DNA of 64,000 nt, from positions 6,076,001-6,140,000 of the forward strand of contig OZ199839.1 in the NCBI GenBank assembly GCA_964304625.1, read 5' to 3'. The stretch's first letter is position 1; each line of letters starts with the position of its first letter. The translations under genes and the position numbers were made by a program. Below the pieces are notes generated by a model. The model worked only from the letters and a program-made list of their open reading frames with translations, was not told the DNA's origin and made no database searches. The DNA is from Kudoa neothunni. Lineage: Eukaryota > Cnidaria. Of this stretch, positions 1-13,565 are shown in pieces.

Positions 1-2255
1 TACAAGGTGAACACAACTGGACAAAAACCATGGAATGAGACACTTGAATATGTACGCAATCTGACGCTGGATAGTGGTAGTAGTCGATCATTGATAGAAA
101 AGGTAGGCTCTCTGCATCAACGGTGGATATAAATAGCGAATCGAATCGAAAATTTGACGTGAGGATGTTTAGATGGGATGGAATAGTGAAGTGCTTGGTA
201 TATTTACGTTGGTTGGCGAGATCAATCCCCAAAATTCGTGCCTTATTTTCTGTCCCAGTAAGAAAAATGCCCAGGTAATGGCTAAGGCTGTTGCCACCTC
301 TTTGGCCTACCGGTATTTAGCTGAGGTTGGGTTTTTGTATTGATTGATCCCACCTGTAGAGAAGATCTCAGGTTGCACAATCAAGAAAAACAAAATCAAA
401 GGATGAATTTAATCACCACCATAAAAACTACTCAAGGGGGCATCTGCTCAATTTTAGCGATAACTCTCAAATACGGCGTCGCTTATCATCACAGTGGATT
501 GACTGAAATTGAAAGGCATCTCATCGAAGAAGCATACATCGGAGGTTTGATCAATGTGATATGTTGTACATCAACCTTAGCTGCTGGTGTGAATCTGCCT
601 GCCCGTCGAGTGATCCTGCGATCCCCATATGTGGCTAACACAGTGCTCACAAATGTCAACTACAAACAGATGGTTGGTAGAGCTGGTCGTGCAGGAATTG
701 ATGAGGTTGGTGAGAGTTTCCTCGTAGTAGACGCCACATCATGTAAACATGTAAGTTATGGGCTTGAAAATTAAATTATTGTTTCACTCAACATATAACT
801 AACTAACTAACTCGATGTAACAGTTAGATCAAGTGTTTGCATCCAGTGGTGATGGTATAAGTTTTTTGAATCAATTCGACCAAGAACAACTATCCACTAC
901 TATACTGAGTTTGATAGGACTAAAGGTTAGACAAGATTATTCATTTAGTTCTTTTATTGAGTTTGTTGCAGATTTGTAATGGTGTGGATCAGCTTAACAA
1001 TTTCTTCCACAACACACTCTATTATATTCAATTGGCCAAAAAAAATAATGCCGACGCGGTGGAAATTTTACATGATAAAATAAGACAGTGTGTAGATAGT
1101 CTGATCAGAAACAAATTTCTGATGTATGGGCGTACGTTTGAAGGGGCTGTTGTGTTGAAAACCACCGACATTGGCAACGGAGTTTATCAAAGTTGTACAA
1201 TAGTTTGATTGAATGGTGATTTGACATTGGGTGGTTGGTCATGTTAGGTGGTATTTCATTGAAAATCCTGGAACAAGTGATGCATAAATTGGACAAGGCT
1301 CAGCGTCATCTCAATCTCGAATCCGACTTGTACTTGTTGTACTTATGTATTGACCCCGAGATGGATTTTGTTGTGAGCGACCCCTTGGAGCTGGATAAGA
1401 TTATAAATAATTTCGCTGAAAACGAACTGCACACATTGAGTTTGTTGGGCCTTTCCAGACAATACATTTATTCCAAGATGGCAAATTCAAGTGCCAAAAA
1501 AGTGAACTGCGTGTTGTTTGTCGTGATATTGTAACTGTGATTAAAGAACAACTTACCTATGGAAGTGATGAAACCATTGTCCAACCTTTTTATAATTCAC
1601 CGTTTGATGCGTGGTGGTAGCAGTTTCGAAGTTGCTTCCTCATTTGGTGTCAGCGGAGCATACATAAATCAATTGATTTCATCTACTATATCATTTGGGT
1701 CGATGCTTCATCGTTTCACAAAAGTATTCGTAGGGTTTGACAATGTCAGCTGTAAATGTTTTTGATGACAGGAGTTGCCAAACTATTGGACAATGCACGT
1801 TCTTATTGGCGGGATGGTAGACCGAATGATATCACTATCGATGAACGGCCTGCTTGAATTAATGTCTATTCCTAGAGTCAAACTGGTAGTTACCATAGTT
1901 GTTGGGATGGTTTCGACATCAAATATTATATCACGATCCCAATATAGAATCGTGCCAAACAACTACACGCTAAAGGCTACAAAACGGTGAACGATATCGC
2001 CAACTCCACCCCTAAGAAACTGTGCGAAGATATTGAAAATCTACCCAAAGTTCAAGCACGAATAATTCATCGATCAGCCACAGTTAATCACATTATTCTG
2101 AATATTTCACTGTCTTATATCTCATAATTAAATAATTTTAACAGTTGATTATGATGGAAAAAGTGGAAGCACTTTTGGATGAGGCTAATCAAATAGCGGA
2201 CGATTCGAAGGAAAATAAAATCATCACTCAATTCTACTGTAATCAAGCTAAATAA
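1..2255 (+). CDS. HELQ: HELQ-like superfamily 2 DNA helicase, 3' part (partial at window start)
   Basis: Ski2-like 3'-5' DNA helicase of the HELQ/POLQ-helicase family, which acts in replication-fork and crosslink repair in the nucleus. Ten exons can be placed: 1-102, 173-312, 360-750, 824-925, 972-1194, 1248-1501, 1547-1723, 1772-1885, 1948-2082 and 2145-2255 (TAA stop). All introns are GT-AG, 45-72 nt, and every phase agrees, giving 582 codons of the C-terminal part. Visible motifs are [10 protein letters not shown] (exon 2), [24 protein letters not shown] and [10 protein letters not shown] (exon 3), then the winged-helix and helical regions of the family ([19 protein letters not shown]) and [14 protein letters not shown], matching the helix-hairpin-helix end of human HELQ. 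The N-terminal RecA domain with the Walker motifs lies upstream of the window. No frame break is needed, so the gene looks functional. POLQ is less likely because the C-terminal segment follows HELQ. Confidence 0.93.
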
Positions 2256-3178
2256 GTAAGTAGTTTTTTTTGTATGGATTAGAATTAAATTCTTATGCTC
2301 CATAGGGATGTGATGAGGCTGGTTTTGTTTTACTTGCCAACACTCTTGTTTTTATCACAATTTTTAATTTGTTTTATCTATATCTTTGAATTTCAATTCT
2401 ATGTTTATAGATAATGTTAAATTGAGCAATTATTAATTTATATTGAAAAAAGTTAAGTCCTAAAAAAGGTTTATGTTTTTATTTAACCTTGGGCTCCACG
2501 AGCCCACCTGAGTAGCGAATTGAGTATAATTTATGTTAATGATATTTTTTAAAGTTTTTTACATAAGGTTTTAAAATTGTATTTTACATCTAGATGAAAA
2601 TTAAGAAAGGATTCGAAATTTATTATTTTAAGCCTATTTTTAGCTAAAAAGGGTTATGGCAAACGTAATCTGCTTTATTTTATTTAGAGTTAGTTTCATA
2701 ATAGCGCAATAAATGTATCAATGTCAGGTTCGAATTTCTCAAACCAATCCTCCACTGAGAAATCATTGATGTGACCGCATTTAAATAATTCATTGTGTTT
2801 TCTCAATGAAACCCGGAATATTTTAAAGATAAACCTAATAACTGAAAGCAATTTCAATTGGAGTTATCTGCTTCTTTCATTAAAAGCCACCAGAAGATAA
2901 TTGATGAAGACCAAAGGATTGGATGTCAAGCTTTCTGTTGTAGAATTTAGTTTAAATTCAATGAGAATAACACATCATTTAAGCATTCTAACAATGTAAA
3001 TGCTCGGAAATGATGCAGTTTATGCCCTGAACGCATCATACAGCGGAGCAAACCAAAATACAAAATGCGTAACAACGTTATATGCAACTAACATTCGATA
3101 AAAATATTAACTTGTTTTGAATGTCTCAATGAATGAATTATCTATTACATATCATGTAGCTTTTATCGTGCTATAACG
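2256..3178. other. Intergenic, no gene seen
   Basis: AT-rich sequence after the HELQ stop. A possible polyadenylation hexamer AATAAA occurs near 2708. I see no supported exon, repeat boundary or RNA gene. Confidence 0.5.
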
Positions 3179-3186
3179 TATAAAAG
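3179..3186 (+). promoter_or_regulatory. TATA-like box
   Basis: TATAAAAG lies 49 bases before an ATG at 3235 that opens a 58-codon frame. In a genome this rich in A and T such a match can arise by chance; the only support is its spacing to the ORF. Confidence 0.25.
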
Positions 3187-3234
3187 AAAGCAAATACAGC
3201 TTAAACTATCATTCAATAAAGGATAGAAATTAAT

Positions 3235-3411
3235 ATGAGCGCAGTCGTCAAGCCTAAGATCACTTATATCAGCAACCCCGGAAAGGCCCCATTAAGTGCT
3301 AATATACATCAAAATATTACAGTGTCTTATTTTCAAAGGATAACATTATTATTTCTAATCGGAGAAAACCTATTAGCGGTAATTTCCAAGCTAAATAATT
3401 CAAGGCTATAA
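3235..3411 (+). CDS. Unidentified short ORF, possible first exon
   Basis: A 58-codon frame opening MSAVVKPKITYISNPGK, with more G and C than its surroundings at the 5' end. Two further stretches look exon-like on the same strand: about 3493-3579, bounded by TATAG and CAG followed by GTAAAC, and about 3985-4123, ending in a stop after NWNALTKLLQACRS. The splice phases that I can see do not connect these three pieces, so I do not claim a gene model. I do not recognise the protein. It could be a small multi-exon gene or a decayed one. Confidence 0.25.
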   Translation: MSAVVKPKITYISNPGKAPLSANIHQNITVSYFQRITLLFLIGENLLAVISKLNNSRL

Positions 3412-4215
3412 TTAGCTTAACCTGGATTTTTCTGGAATTTTCAAAATAATTTTCCCAATTAATTTAATTTAATTTTATTGGTATTGTATAGTAATGCACC
3501 GATTCTACATAATCGGAATCTCTTTTCAATGTACGTTTTATGCGATACACGCGCAATTGAAGTTGAAATAAGTCAGGTAAACAATAGCTATTTTATGATT
3601 TTACAAAAAATAAATATTGTTGTTGGCCTTCTATTTTCTTTTTATTAATATATAAACCAAAAATTCTTATTTATTTCCATGTGTTTATATATCAAATATT
3701 TAACTAAATTCATTTAATAATCCTAGCTATAGTATATAAATATACACTTATTAAATAAAATATTGACAAATTTTTAAATATCCAATTCATATATAAAACA
3801 TAATTTTAGCATATCTTAATTTAATAAGGAGTTTAATTTAGAAATTATTGGTGAGCATAAAAATAAAAAAATAAAATTATTATCAATTGTATTTCATTTA
3901 TTTATATTTGATTTCTGGTTATAATATTTTCTTTCAGGTAATCCCAACGCATATATATTTACAGAGATAAAATAAATCCGTTTTATGTTTTTTATCTCTC
4001 ATTGGAGAAGAGATGCGAAGTTTCCCCCATATGTGGTAGCCATGGTAGGGGTTGCGGAAACTAAAATAAATTGGAATGCACTGACAAAGCTATTGCAAGC
4101 TTGTCGTTCATAAAATAACAACGACTCTAATAAATATAGGATATATATAATCAATCTAACTGAAATTTATAATTTATCATTGAATAATTTTTCTACTATT
4201 ATTATACAATTTATG

Positions 4216-5693
4216 CTATTTTTGATAAAAAGATGAATGTTTTTTGGCGGAGAAAGACGACAGTTTTGTCCCAGGTTTACCTCTGCTAGTTGACATCAAG
4301 TACTTTTTATTGGTTACTCGTGACCTAAAGGATGAAGCGATATGCTCTCGCATCTCGTTGTTACCAATAACAAAAATAACAAAGAGGAACATTCCAATTG
4401 AAGTGTTCATAATATTGGAAACCAAAATGATAAATTCGCTTTTGAGGAATGATGATAACAATTGGATAAGCATAGGAATTCCTAGCAAGATGAACAAGAA
4501 AGTTAATTGTTTTGCACGTTGTTTTATGGAATTTTTCTTCTTTTTCGTGACTTCCGATCTGTAGATAGTCCTCAATACCAAACCAAATACGATCAAATTG
4601 AAACATAATATGGTTGCACCAGGAATGGTTATAGTGGTAAGTTTGATTGGTCCATGTGGTATACAACTATATGGATTTAATCGAAAACATTTTTGTCATT
4701 AGTGCAACATACTTTTTATCCTTAACATACAATTTTGGGAATAATTTAGAGCAAATTACCACAACACATGCAGGGATAACTAAAATTAATCTAGAAAACT
4801 AATAATAAGATTTATTGTTACCAATAATTATGCAACAAATGGAGTTCACAATTATTGAATTTAGTTTCTTCATTGTAAGAACCAAATTTTGGAACAATAA
4901 AAATGAATGAAGAAATAAAGCAAAGTATTGACTGACAAGGGCATAATGTAGAAATATTGCAACTTTAAAGCAAGAACTTTGAATGTGATTAAATATATTC
5001 CCCAGGATGAACGAAAGGTGAAACATAAAGATAGCAATACACATCCACAATTGTACCAAAAATCTCATTTTTAGTCGGTTCCTATAAGAAAAAAGGTCTC
5101 ATTATTTTAGTCAGATCAAAATTACTTTGACGACAATAGACAAACTATGGTAATAATGAGGAATAGTAACGAAATCATTGTGATCGTCAAGGATATTTCA
5201 TGTTGATAGAATTTGTTTACCGACAAATCAGAATCAGAATCAAAAACATCAAATATTATAGCGTAGCTTGTCGTATGGTTGCATGTACAAGTGTAATTCA
5301 TGATAGAATCTGACAAAGCAACTTCTCTCAATACATAACAGTATTTAGTCTCCCATTCTAATTTTTTCGCTAGAAAAAATAATATTTAATAGAGAATTTT
5401 GAATATTATTATATTTTATAAGACCTACTATCTAATGTGCAACATCGGAAATTCTTTTTTTGATCATTAAATTTGATAATCTGACTGAATGTTATATTCA
5501 ATTTTTTGGTTTGACTATTCGATATTTTGATGACGAGCACATCACCCGCAATAATATTTGATCTTTGTACCGTTGTATTGGTTTGCACACTTTTTGTTAC
5601 AGCTAATACAATTTTATGTTGGTTTCCAGTTTTCTCTGATGATGATTCGGTTAACGAAAAGCCCAAACTTACATATGTTGATTGAATTTTCAC
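4216..5693 (-). CDS. Adhesion GPCR: GAIN domain, GPS and seven-helix region (3' end of gene)
   Basis: Class B2 (adhesion) receptor at the plasma membrane. Reading leftwards: the end of a GAIN domain (5409-5693, with KKLNITFSQII); a GPS motif with WETKYC and then YTCTCNHTTSYAIIF (about 5240-5370), the place where this family self-cleaves between H-T and T; TM1 (LTITMISLLFLIITIVCLL); TM2 and TM3 (4799-5068, with CFKVAIFLHYALVSQYF, the typical helix-3 pattern); a TM4-like helix (LILVIPACVVVICSKLF, about 4730-4800); and TM5-TM7 plus a basic tail (about 4216-4680), ending in TAG at 4216-4218. One small frame inconsistency lies in the second extracellular loop near 4690-4710. The family is clear from GPS plus helix 3; the subfamily and ligand are not. 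It is the 3' end of the module-array gene to the right. Confidence 0.85.
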
Positions 5694-7099
5694 TTCCGGT
5701 TTTTTTATTCTGCTGAATTTTCGACAAAGTCCATAATTTCAGTGTCATCCAGTGGCTTTGAGAAATATAACGTTTCGGAAGCTTTCTCTGAGATGAAAGT
5801 TTTCATTTTAATATTTCAGATTGCACTTCTTCAACATTATCAAAGTTCATAATACTTTATCAAGTAGATTGATTTGTTTAAGGAATCTTTAAAATATAAT
5901 TAAAATCGTTGTTGAAATGATACAATTTACGCTTCCTCTTTTTTGTTGTATTAGTGATAACAGTTTTCGCTCCCTTCCGTTACTTAATATTTAATTATAT
6001 CCGAACTAACTTAGCTATATGGATCATTACTTGTTTCATTTTTTTGGTATACAACGTTATCCCAAACTTTTAAAAATACTTGCGTATTCTAATTAAAATT
6101 TAATTTTATCCACAAAATATAATTAGGTTACCAATGATTCATCATCATTTATATTCATATCCAAATCCAAGTCGCTTGAATCATTCAACAATCGTTCCCA
6201 ATTTACTAGATATTATATAATTAAAAAAAAAGATTAATTAAATTAATATAATCCTTTCATACTCAACTTTATTTCGTATCTGAAAATAATATATTTCTTA
6301 AAAATATACGTTTTTAATAATTTAGAAAGTTAAAAGGTTTAAAATAATTGTTATCAACCATTATTATCAAATTAAATAAAATCCTATTGGAATATATCGA
6401 ACAAATAGAAATAATCCGAGCTGTGTTTTAAATTGTATTGAAAATCTATTTTGTATCTGATTTGTAAACGATGGCTTAATAAAATCAATGTTTACATCGA
6501 TCAATCTTCTATACATGAGTATCAATTTCTAATTTTTAAACTATTCCATATCGTAAAATATTTAAAACTTTTTAATGAAAAATTAATTTTGAATATATAA
6601 TTTTTTTCTTATAGTAGTAATATTATAATTATAAATAATGACAAAAATGATTTATCGGATAATACACAATAACAAATTTTGTTATAACTTTTTAATAACA
6701 AAATTTTTCAAATTATATATGTAAATTTTTAAGGAATGATATATCATATTTAACAAAAAGCTCATGTAATGTATATTAAAATTAGGTGAAAAAATAAATT
6801 CATTGTATTAAATGGCGTTAATTCTAATATTTGAACACACATTTTAATATTTAAATATAAACAAATTCAAATGGACGTTTAAGACTATTTTTGAATAAAT
6901 ATTCAGAATGAAGTGTACAGAGGTAAAAGTTTTTCCTCGTTCATTTAAACTTTAACAAATTGTTGAGTATGGAAGATTAACAAATTGGAATCCAAAACAA
7001 TTAATTTATCTAGGTATTTGATAATAATAAAGTATTCGATTATTGTTAAAACGTATACTTAACAGAATTAAATAGTTACCTGTCTATTATAAATTTATC
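5694..7099. other. Receptor intron/exon region, not resolved
   Basis: Lies between the last module-like exon and the GAIN-domain exons. It should hold the N-terminal part of the GAIN domain if the gene is continuous, for example the minus-strand coding-like stretch at 5.70-5.80 kb, but I could not place exon borders. Confidence 0.3.
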
Positions 7100-10000
7100 T
7101 AAACCAACAAGTTCATTGGATTCGAATTTCAACGTATAAGATTTTGTTTGGTCCATCTTCCCCATTCAAATGAGCAAAGTTTATTATTACACGTAATTTT
7201 TTCAAAAAGTTGGTTTGAACTTTTCAAAACATTTTCTTGTTTATCATGCAAAACCATTTTAGAGATATATTACTAAAATCTTTTTCCAACGCAATATCTA
7301 TCTTTAAAATATCATCTAGATATTTATTTGATATGCCAAATGAGGATGAATCTGTAAAAAATATAAACAACTGGGAAAACAACAATATTAATTACATTTA
7401 TCAACTATAAATGAATCTTTATGTTGTAATAAATTAGATACGATTTTAATTTTATAAAAACCATTTTCAGTGATATCATTTAACAATGATTACATACAGA
7501 GTTGTCACAAACAAATCAGTATGAAATTGTTTTGAGTTTTTTCGACAAACTTCTCTGATTTTTTTTCTAACAATGTGCTTTGAATTGTTACGCGAAAGTT
7601 CTTAACGTTTTTAGTGAAACGTAAGGTAATCGCAAATTTTTCCGTCTATCCATTCATTTGAAACTTCATATTCGTTTGTCACTAAATATAAAAAACATTA
7701 AGAACAAACACAATTTAATAAATTGTTACATTTTGGAATATCGATTTGAGTGGATTTCTTCAATAGATTTTCCGATATAATATCAATTTCATAAATAGTA
7801 CCACTCTCAACTCCTGTATTTTAAATACATGTAATCTCTCCCTGTTTAGTTGGATTCTTCAAATGATAGAGAGCTTTTTACTGTTTCTGAACTTTCATGC
7901 AATTTAAGATTCCAATTAGAAGAATATCGACATATGGTAGTGCCAACTTTAAATTTATAGTAAGTGTAACATTGACCGAATCCAATTCCTCATAATTGTA
8001 CGTTAATTCATAATCACTAGGGGACTAGGAAAAATTTTATCTTATAATTAATTTAATAGTTTAATCATACGCTTCTTGGTGAATAAAATATTTTCTTCGT
8101 TGCAGGGAGATACTTTCAATAATATTTTGTAATTTTCAATGGGTTTTATACAGGATCCTTAACTCGCAAAACATACCCAGCACAAGATATTTGTTGAGCC
8201 GATGAGAAGCAACCACATTATTACTCGAGCTAGTATCTAGCACGGTATAATCGCCTTGTATGTCTCCAACATTTGATTTTCGCTTTATAGAAACTAAAGT
8301 TATCATATCGGATGTAAGACTTTTTGAAACCTCAAAGTCACAATTTTTCTATAAATTAGAAACAATATTAATGTGATCACATATTTGGTAATTAATCATA
8401 CGTTTCTTTATAAAATATGGAGATTCTTTTCTAAATTATGAGACAATAGGATGAGAAGACGATTTTTGCTAGAATCTACGTTTTGAATCTCAAAATTGCA
8501 TTGGTTTTTGTTGGCATGAAATTGTTTTTTCAATTAATGTTGGATCAGATGGTATTTCTCCCACAGCATAGATTGCGTGACCAATAGTTAAACTTTTTTC
8601 CTTTATTTTTTCAGCCAGCCGTAGTTTTATATCCAATTGTCTATCACCCCATGAATATTCAAGTTCATAGTGGTATATTTCTAAAATATACACATTACAT
8701 TACACTCACTACCAACATGAACGGATGCAGAAGTAAATAATTAATTTTAGAATAAACATTTAAAATATTAAATTAATTTAGTCTAGATATAGAAAGATGT
8801 CCGTGTGTGACTTCATAACGCTATATTTAAACTGATATTTGTTTTAATGTTTTTGTAAAGAGATAATTCATTTAATTACTGTTTAATTCGAAATTAATAG
8901 AGTAAACATCCTTCAAACTAAATTAAAAGTTAAAATTATTGGATATGCTAATAAAACAGATCAATAATGATAGTAAATAATAATTTAATTATAGACATTA
9001 TCTCGATACACTAAAACATTTAACAAAATTGCATTTGTTGATTTAAATGTGAAAAATAATCTAGATTATTATTTTAATTAATTTTAAACATTATTTCTTG
9101 ATATCGAAGTCATATTTCATATGTTTAGAACGTAGGTCAATTTAAATTAAATTTTACTCATTATGAGAAGGAAAAAATCTTACCCATACCAATATTGTTC
9201 AATGATAACTAGTAAAAACTACATTGTTGGTTTTATTTGATTTGTGATACTATCTCAATACATTTTAAGTTTATATCTTTCTCTTAAGTACCAACAAAGT
9301 TTTTTACCCAATCTTGGGTTATGAAAAACTTTTTGACATGTTTTAACCCACACTTTTGCCTTAGCACAGCGTTTTAAATAGAAAAAATTAAAAACTAGAA
9401 AGTTTACCTTTTTGCCAAATTATGAAATTGAGAACCTAGTATGTGAAGATAAAAAATACATTTTTTTATAACGACTTATATATTGTAAATGAAACTTACG
9501 CAGTTAAATGAAGTAGAGTGATACTACCGATTATCCGAAATTCGAGTTTTCTAATACATTATGTAACGTACATTTTGATTTTATTGAATTTATAATTTGA
9601 TAAATTCGGCTTTACCAAAATCTCGATATACGGTGCGAAAATCGTTTGTTCCCCTATTTCGGATAACCGAAAATTATCTTTAATTGGGTGTTATATTGTG
9701 AAAAATGTACTAATACATTACAAATAATTAAATATAGCAGGTTCTTAATAATTAACGGCGTGTGTCGCGTATATTTTTGGAGGTTTAAGATTAAAAAATA
9801 GAGACCGTGTAGATGGAATTCGCATATAGGAAGAAGTTTTTTTAAGAGAGAGTAGATGCTGTTAATTTTTCAATGACTCTAACGAAAAATCGAGAGAATC
9901 GAAATTTGACTTTAATTATTACACCGATAAATTTTATTATATAATAAAATACTTTTGTAACTTTTGATTGGTATGATATCATTTGAATTCGAGAAAGTAA

Positions 10001-12918
10001 CAGAAATCTCATCCAAACTTATATCCTTCGAAAACACGGCATGAATTTTTCCATCGAAAAATTTTGTACTATCAGGAGAAAAATATATATCTGTATCAGT
10101 ATATTTTAATCCAATGACTGAATCAGGTAACACATTGTATCCATCCAAATCGAGCATAATGTTTTCTTCATTATATTTCACGTAGTAATAATAGAATAGT
10201 GGATTAGACACTAAGTCAAACAATAACTTTTAAATTATAAAATAAATACCAGTTGGTGATACATCATCAGTTCACCCAATTCCTCTGATACAAGCGTTTT
10301 TTAATATAATCCAACACAATATCGTCATTAACTGTGTGATCGTACTTGCAGATTTCGACACACGTAATTGGAGAGTCTATATCTTTTTCATATATTTTAT
10401 TATTTGTTTTCACATCAAGAATAGTTATTGATTTTATTCGAGTAGAAACAAGTGGTTGAGAGAGAAATATATAACACTTCAGATTTTTTTCGATTATTAC
10501 CACCCTTCCATAGACCTTATAGATTGCTATAAATTTATTATATAACACAACAAATATATTAGTTACATGACTTTTTTAAAGTTGAAGATATTGTTGAACC
10601 AAAAGAATATTGAATTTTCGATTTATCAGCCACACAATTTTGTAGAAAATCCAAGATATAAACACCTTGGTTATTTGTCGTTGCTACATTGTAACATGCA
10701 TCGGCGACGTTGACATCATCTATTCGAATATATGGTGTGATGGATTCTTTATTGTTTTTATCATAATCTAATTTTAAAATTGCTCGATATGGGTTTGCAA
10801 TGTCGGTATTTTTTTCATCGAAAAGAACCAAGCTACTATCTTGAACTAAACAAATATGTAATAATCGATTAACAGTTATAAGAGCATTTAATATATGCGT
10901 AGAGAGCGCGCGAGTACGCAAGAAAATAATATAGGAAATTTCAGTTTAATATTATCCTTAAAATTTATCAATTCGTGATAATAAAAAGTCAATTATAGTC
11001 CTATTATATTAAAACCGTTTTTAATGAAAAAAAATCAACGTATCATTTTTATCAAATAAAAACTGTTGAACTTTATGAGTTCTATTTTTATTAGATGTCC
11101 CTAATTTATTGAATATATTTAAATTATATTTTGGTTATTTAAATTAAAAAAAAAATTTGTTTTGGTTACATGGTAATATAATTTAGTTGAAATCTATTAT
11201 AACTAAGGATACTTGAATTGGGAGATTCTCATTGTTTAATAAGTTTAAAATAATTAATTTATGGTGATCGGTTAAAGAAAATATTCATACTTTTAAAAAT
11301 AGTTTGCAATAGGACCATTTTGTCTGAGGTTATTTCTAAAGTGGTTGGGGTTGGGCAATTATCACTGACCGTGACAATATCTTCACATTGATTTCCTTGG
11401 CAAAAAATATTCTTATTAATGCTCTTGTAACATTCGTTTCGCATTTGGTCATAAATTGATTGGCTTAATATTATAACCTGCTGTGGCTGATTGGTACTAA
11501 AAGTGATTCGGTATTTTCTATTATCTATTTTGAGGAAATCTACACTCATTATCGTTGGAACTAAAGGGAAAATTTCAATCCAAATATAGTTTTTATTTAT
11601 AATGGTTACCTTTGTTCAATTTTATAAACCGATCTTGAAACAGTAATAAAAATTCATATTCGTGTATATTGGATATAGAAATTTTGGTGGGGGTCGCTGA
11701 ACACTGATTACCTTTACATATAACTTCAATGTTTTGTAAATCTGACTTTTCTTCGCAACGTCCCGCATAACACCGAGTCGAATACACCGAACACATTATT
11801 CTACGTTCATAATTGAGGGATGTAGAAATTGAGCCTTGAAAATGAATATTGCTTCCCAAAATCATAGCACTATATGATTCCAAATCCAACTTGTCTAACG
11901 CTAAAATAATAATAAAATTATAAACAAAAATTTAAACTATTTCACTACCGATTTCATATTCATATTTCCTTTCCTGATATGTATAGCTCAATTTAATATT
12001 TTTATTTGATAAATTTTTTATCAACAGCGTCGGACAAGTATCCGAATTGACATATGAATTCAAAGAATAAGAACTCTTATCTTGTGGAGATGATTTTTCA
12101 GCTGGTTCAACTCGTTGGCTTTCTTCAACGTTTTGAGGGCTATCGAGTGTGTACATACATTCAATATCACTCATGGCCAAGGTTTTTCTGTCATCAAAAT
12201 AACTTATTTGATGTTTAGAATCTCTCCAAAATATATCTTTAATGTTAATATATAATAGTGTATTTACGATTAATAATATTTACCCTCAAAAGATCTTTGT
12301 ACATTTTGTATTATCGGTATATTAAAGCTAGGCTTGTCGTGTATTATGAGTTGTATTTTATAACCTAGTTCTTCGGAAAATATCTTTAATTCGCTGCACC
12401 CCAAATCAAATTTATTTATTAATTCTTTGCATTCGAAGGGATCCCAAAATTGATTTATCTTGCTACTATATTGAGTGGTGCAAATACATGAGGTTTCCTC
12501 ATCAGAATTCATTGTAAGTTCAAATTCAAATTTATTTTCCTCAAACGATACGGATCGAAATAATTTTAGATAAAGCTCTAAAAGGATCCAACGACAATCG
12601 CATTTGTATTTCATAATTATTTAAATAATTATTACTTGATTTGAAAATTTTACATGAAGCTAATCGGTCGTTTTCCATTAGACAAAGTCTTATTATTTGA
12701 CCGGGGTGTACCAAATAATCAAGAGAACATACATTTGGATTGGAACCTTCTTCACCTACACAATCAAGTCTTCTATCTAATTCTACGTTCTCTTGAAATT
12801 TATCATTTTTAAAGATATAATATTTCATATATTTGTTGGAACATTCAGTATTTTCACATTCCACATTAATCTTTAATGTGTATCGATCCACTTCAGTTTT
12901 AGTGACTTTAATTCCATT
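7100..12918 (-). CDS. Ectodomain array of the adhesion GPCR: cysteine-pair modules, largely one exon per module
   Basis: Exons read leftwards at about 12.29-12.92, 11.94-12.24, 11.60-11.90, 11.29-11.56, 10.57-10.89, 10.28-10.53 and 9.92-10.22 kb; weaker, interrupted ones follow near 8.49-8.69, 8.16-8.36, 7.80-8.03, 7.50-7.68 and 7.10-7.35 kb. Modules are about 80-110 residues, beta-rich, with a short cysteine pair (ICKGNQCS, FCQGNQCE, VECENTECS, ITCNNKLCS) followed some 15-20 residues later by a hydrophobic strand. Intact exon joins are phase 1 (for example LNK|VPTIM and TIFK|IQDSS), except one phase-0 join near 10.22 kb inside a module. I do not recognise the domain. Frame breaks occur near 12.57 kb and at a run of six A near 10.31 kb, and repeatedly below 8.7 kb. 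No signal peptide is visible just upstream of 12.92 kb. Same strand and spacing as the 7TM region, so I infer one gene. Confidence 0.6.
9519..9690. repeat. Short inverted-repeat element with Tigger-like ends
   Basis: Imperfect inverted ends around a shared core: CGATTATCCGAAAT at the left and, on the other strand, CGGTTATCCGAAAT at the right, about 140 bases apart. The core resembles the pogo/Tigger ends at 56759 and 57946. It lies in an intron of the receptor gene. Exact borders and a TA duplication are not certain. Confidence 0.4.
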
Positions 12919-13016
12919 CTACAAATATTCATTTTAATATATATTAAAAAATGTAGAATATAATTAAATAATATAATTATAAATTATTGTTTATTGTAAT
13001 ATTTCTTTCATAACAA

Positions 13017-13047
13017 AATTAGTGTATTCTAATTGAATACACTAATT
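13017..13047. repeat. Perfect hairpin, 13-base arms
   Basis: AATTAGTGTATTC, a five-base centre TAATT, then the exact reverse complement GAATACACTAATT. It sits about 100 bases before the first exon of the receptor array on the minus strand. It could be a simple cruciform-prone palindrome; no function can be read from the sequence. Confidence 0.7.
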
Positions 13048-13565
13048 ATTTTGAGGTGAGAGAGGTGTATGATGAAGCAAAGTGCTATATATTAATAAAC
13101 ATGGAAAATTTCCAAATTATGCCCACTCTGCAAGAAAAAATATTTTTTTACTTAATGTAATAATTAAATTAATATTATTCAGTAATTAAGAAATATAGCT
13201 TCATAAATTTGAATACAATTGTGAAGTGATAAGTATTTAATCAAATTTAATCATATTCAAACAAACTATATTTTAAATCACAAACGTTTTAATGTATTAA
13301 GCGAGCGTTTGGACTAAAAGAGAAAGATAAGATGTGGCGTAGCGATATGAAAATATGTCCAAAATAAATAAACAAAAATAATAAGATTAGGATTTTGAGA
13401 AATTTAATTGAGTTAACGCAATCTTGTAATTCATGAAAACGTTATTGGATGTAATTTTCTATTTTATTATTTACAAATTAATAACTTTACAACCCTTGTG
13501 ATATTATTTGGAATCCGTTAATGATAAATTCAAGTCAAAAATCAAAAATATAGAAATATTTTAGT

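Noticed and set aside
4244-4564. 106-codon plus-strand frame
   Set aside because: It is the reverse of the receptor's TM5-TM7 exon, which is supported by family motifs.
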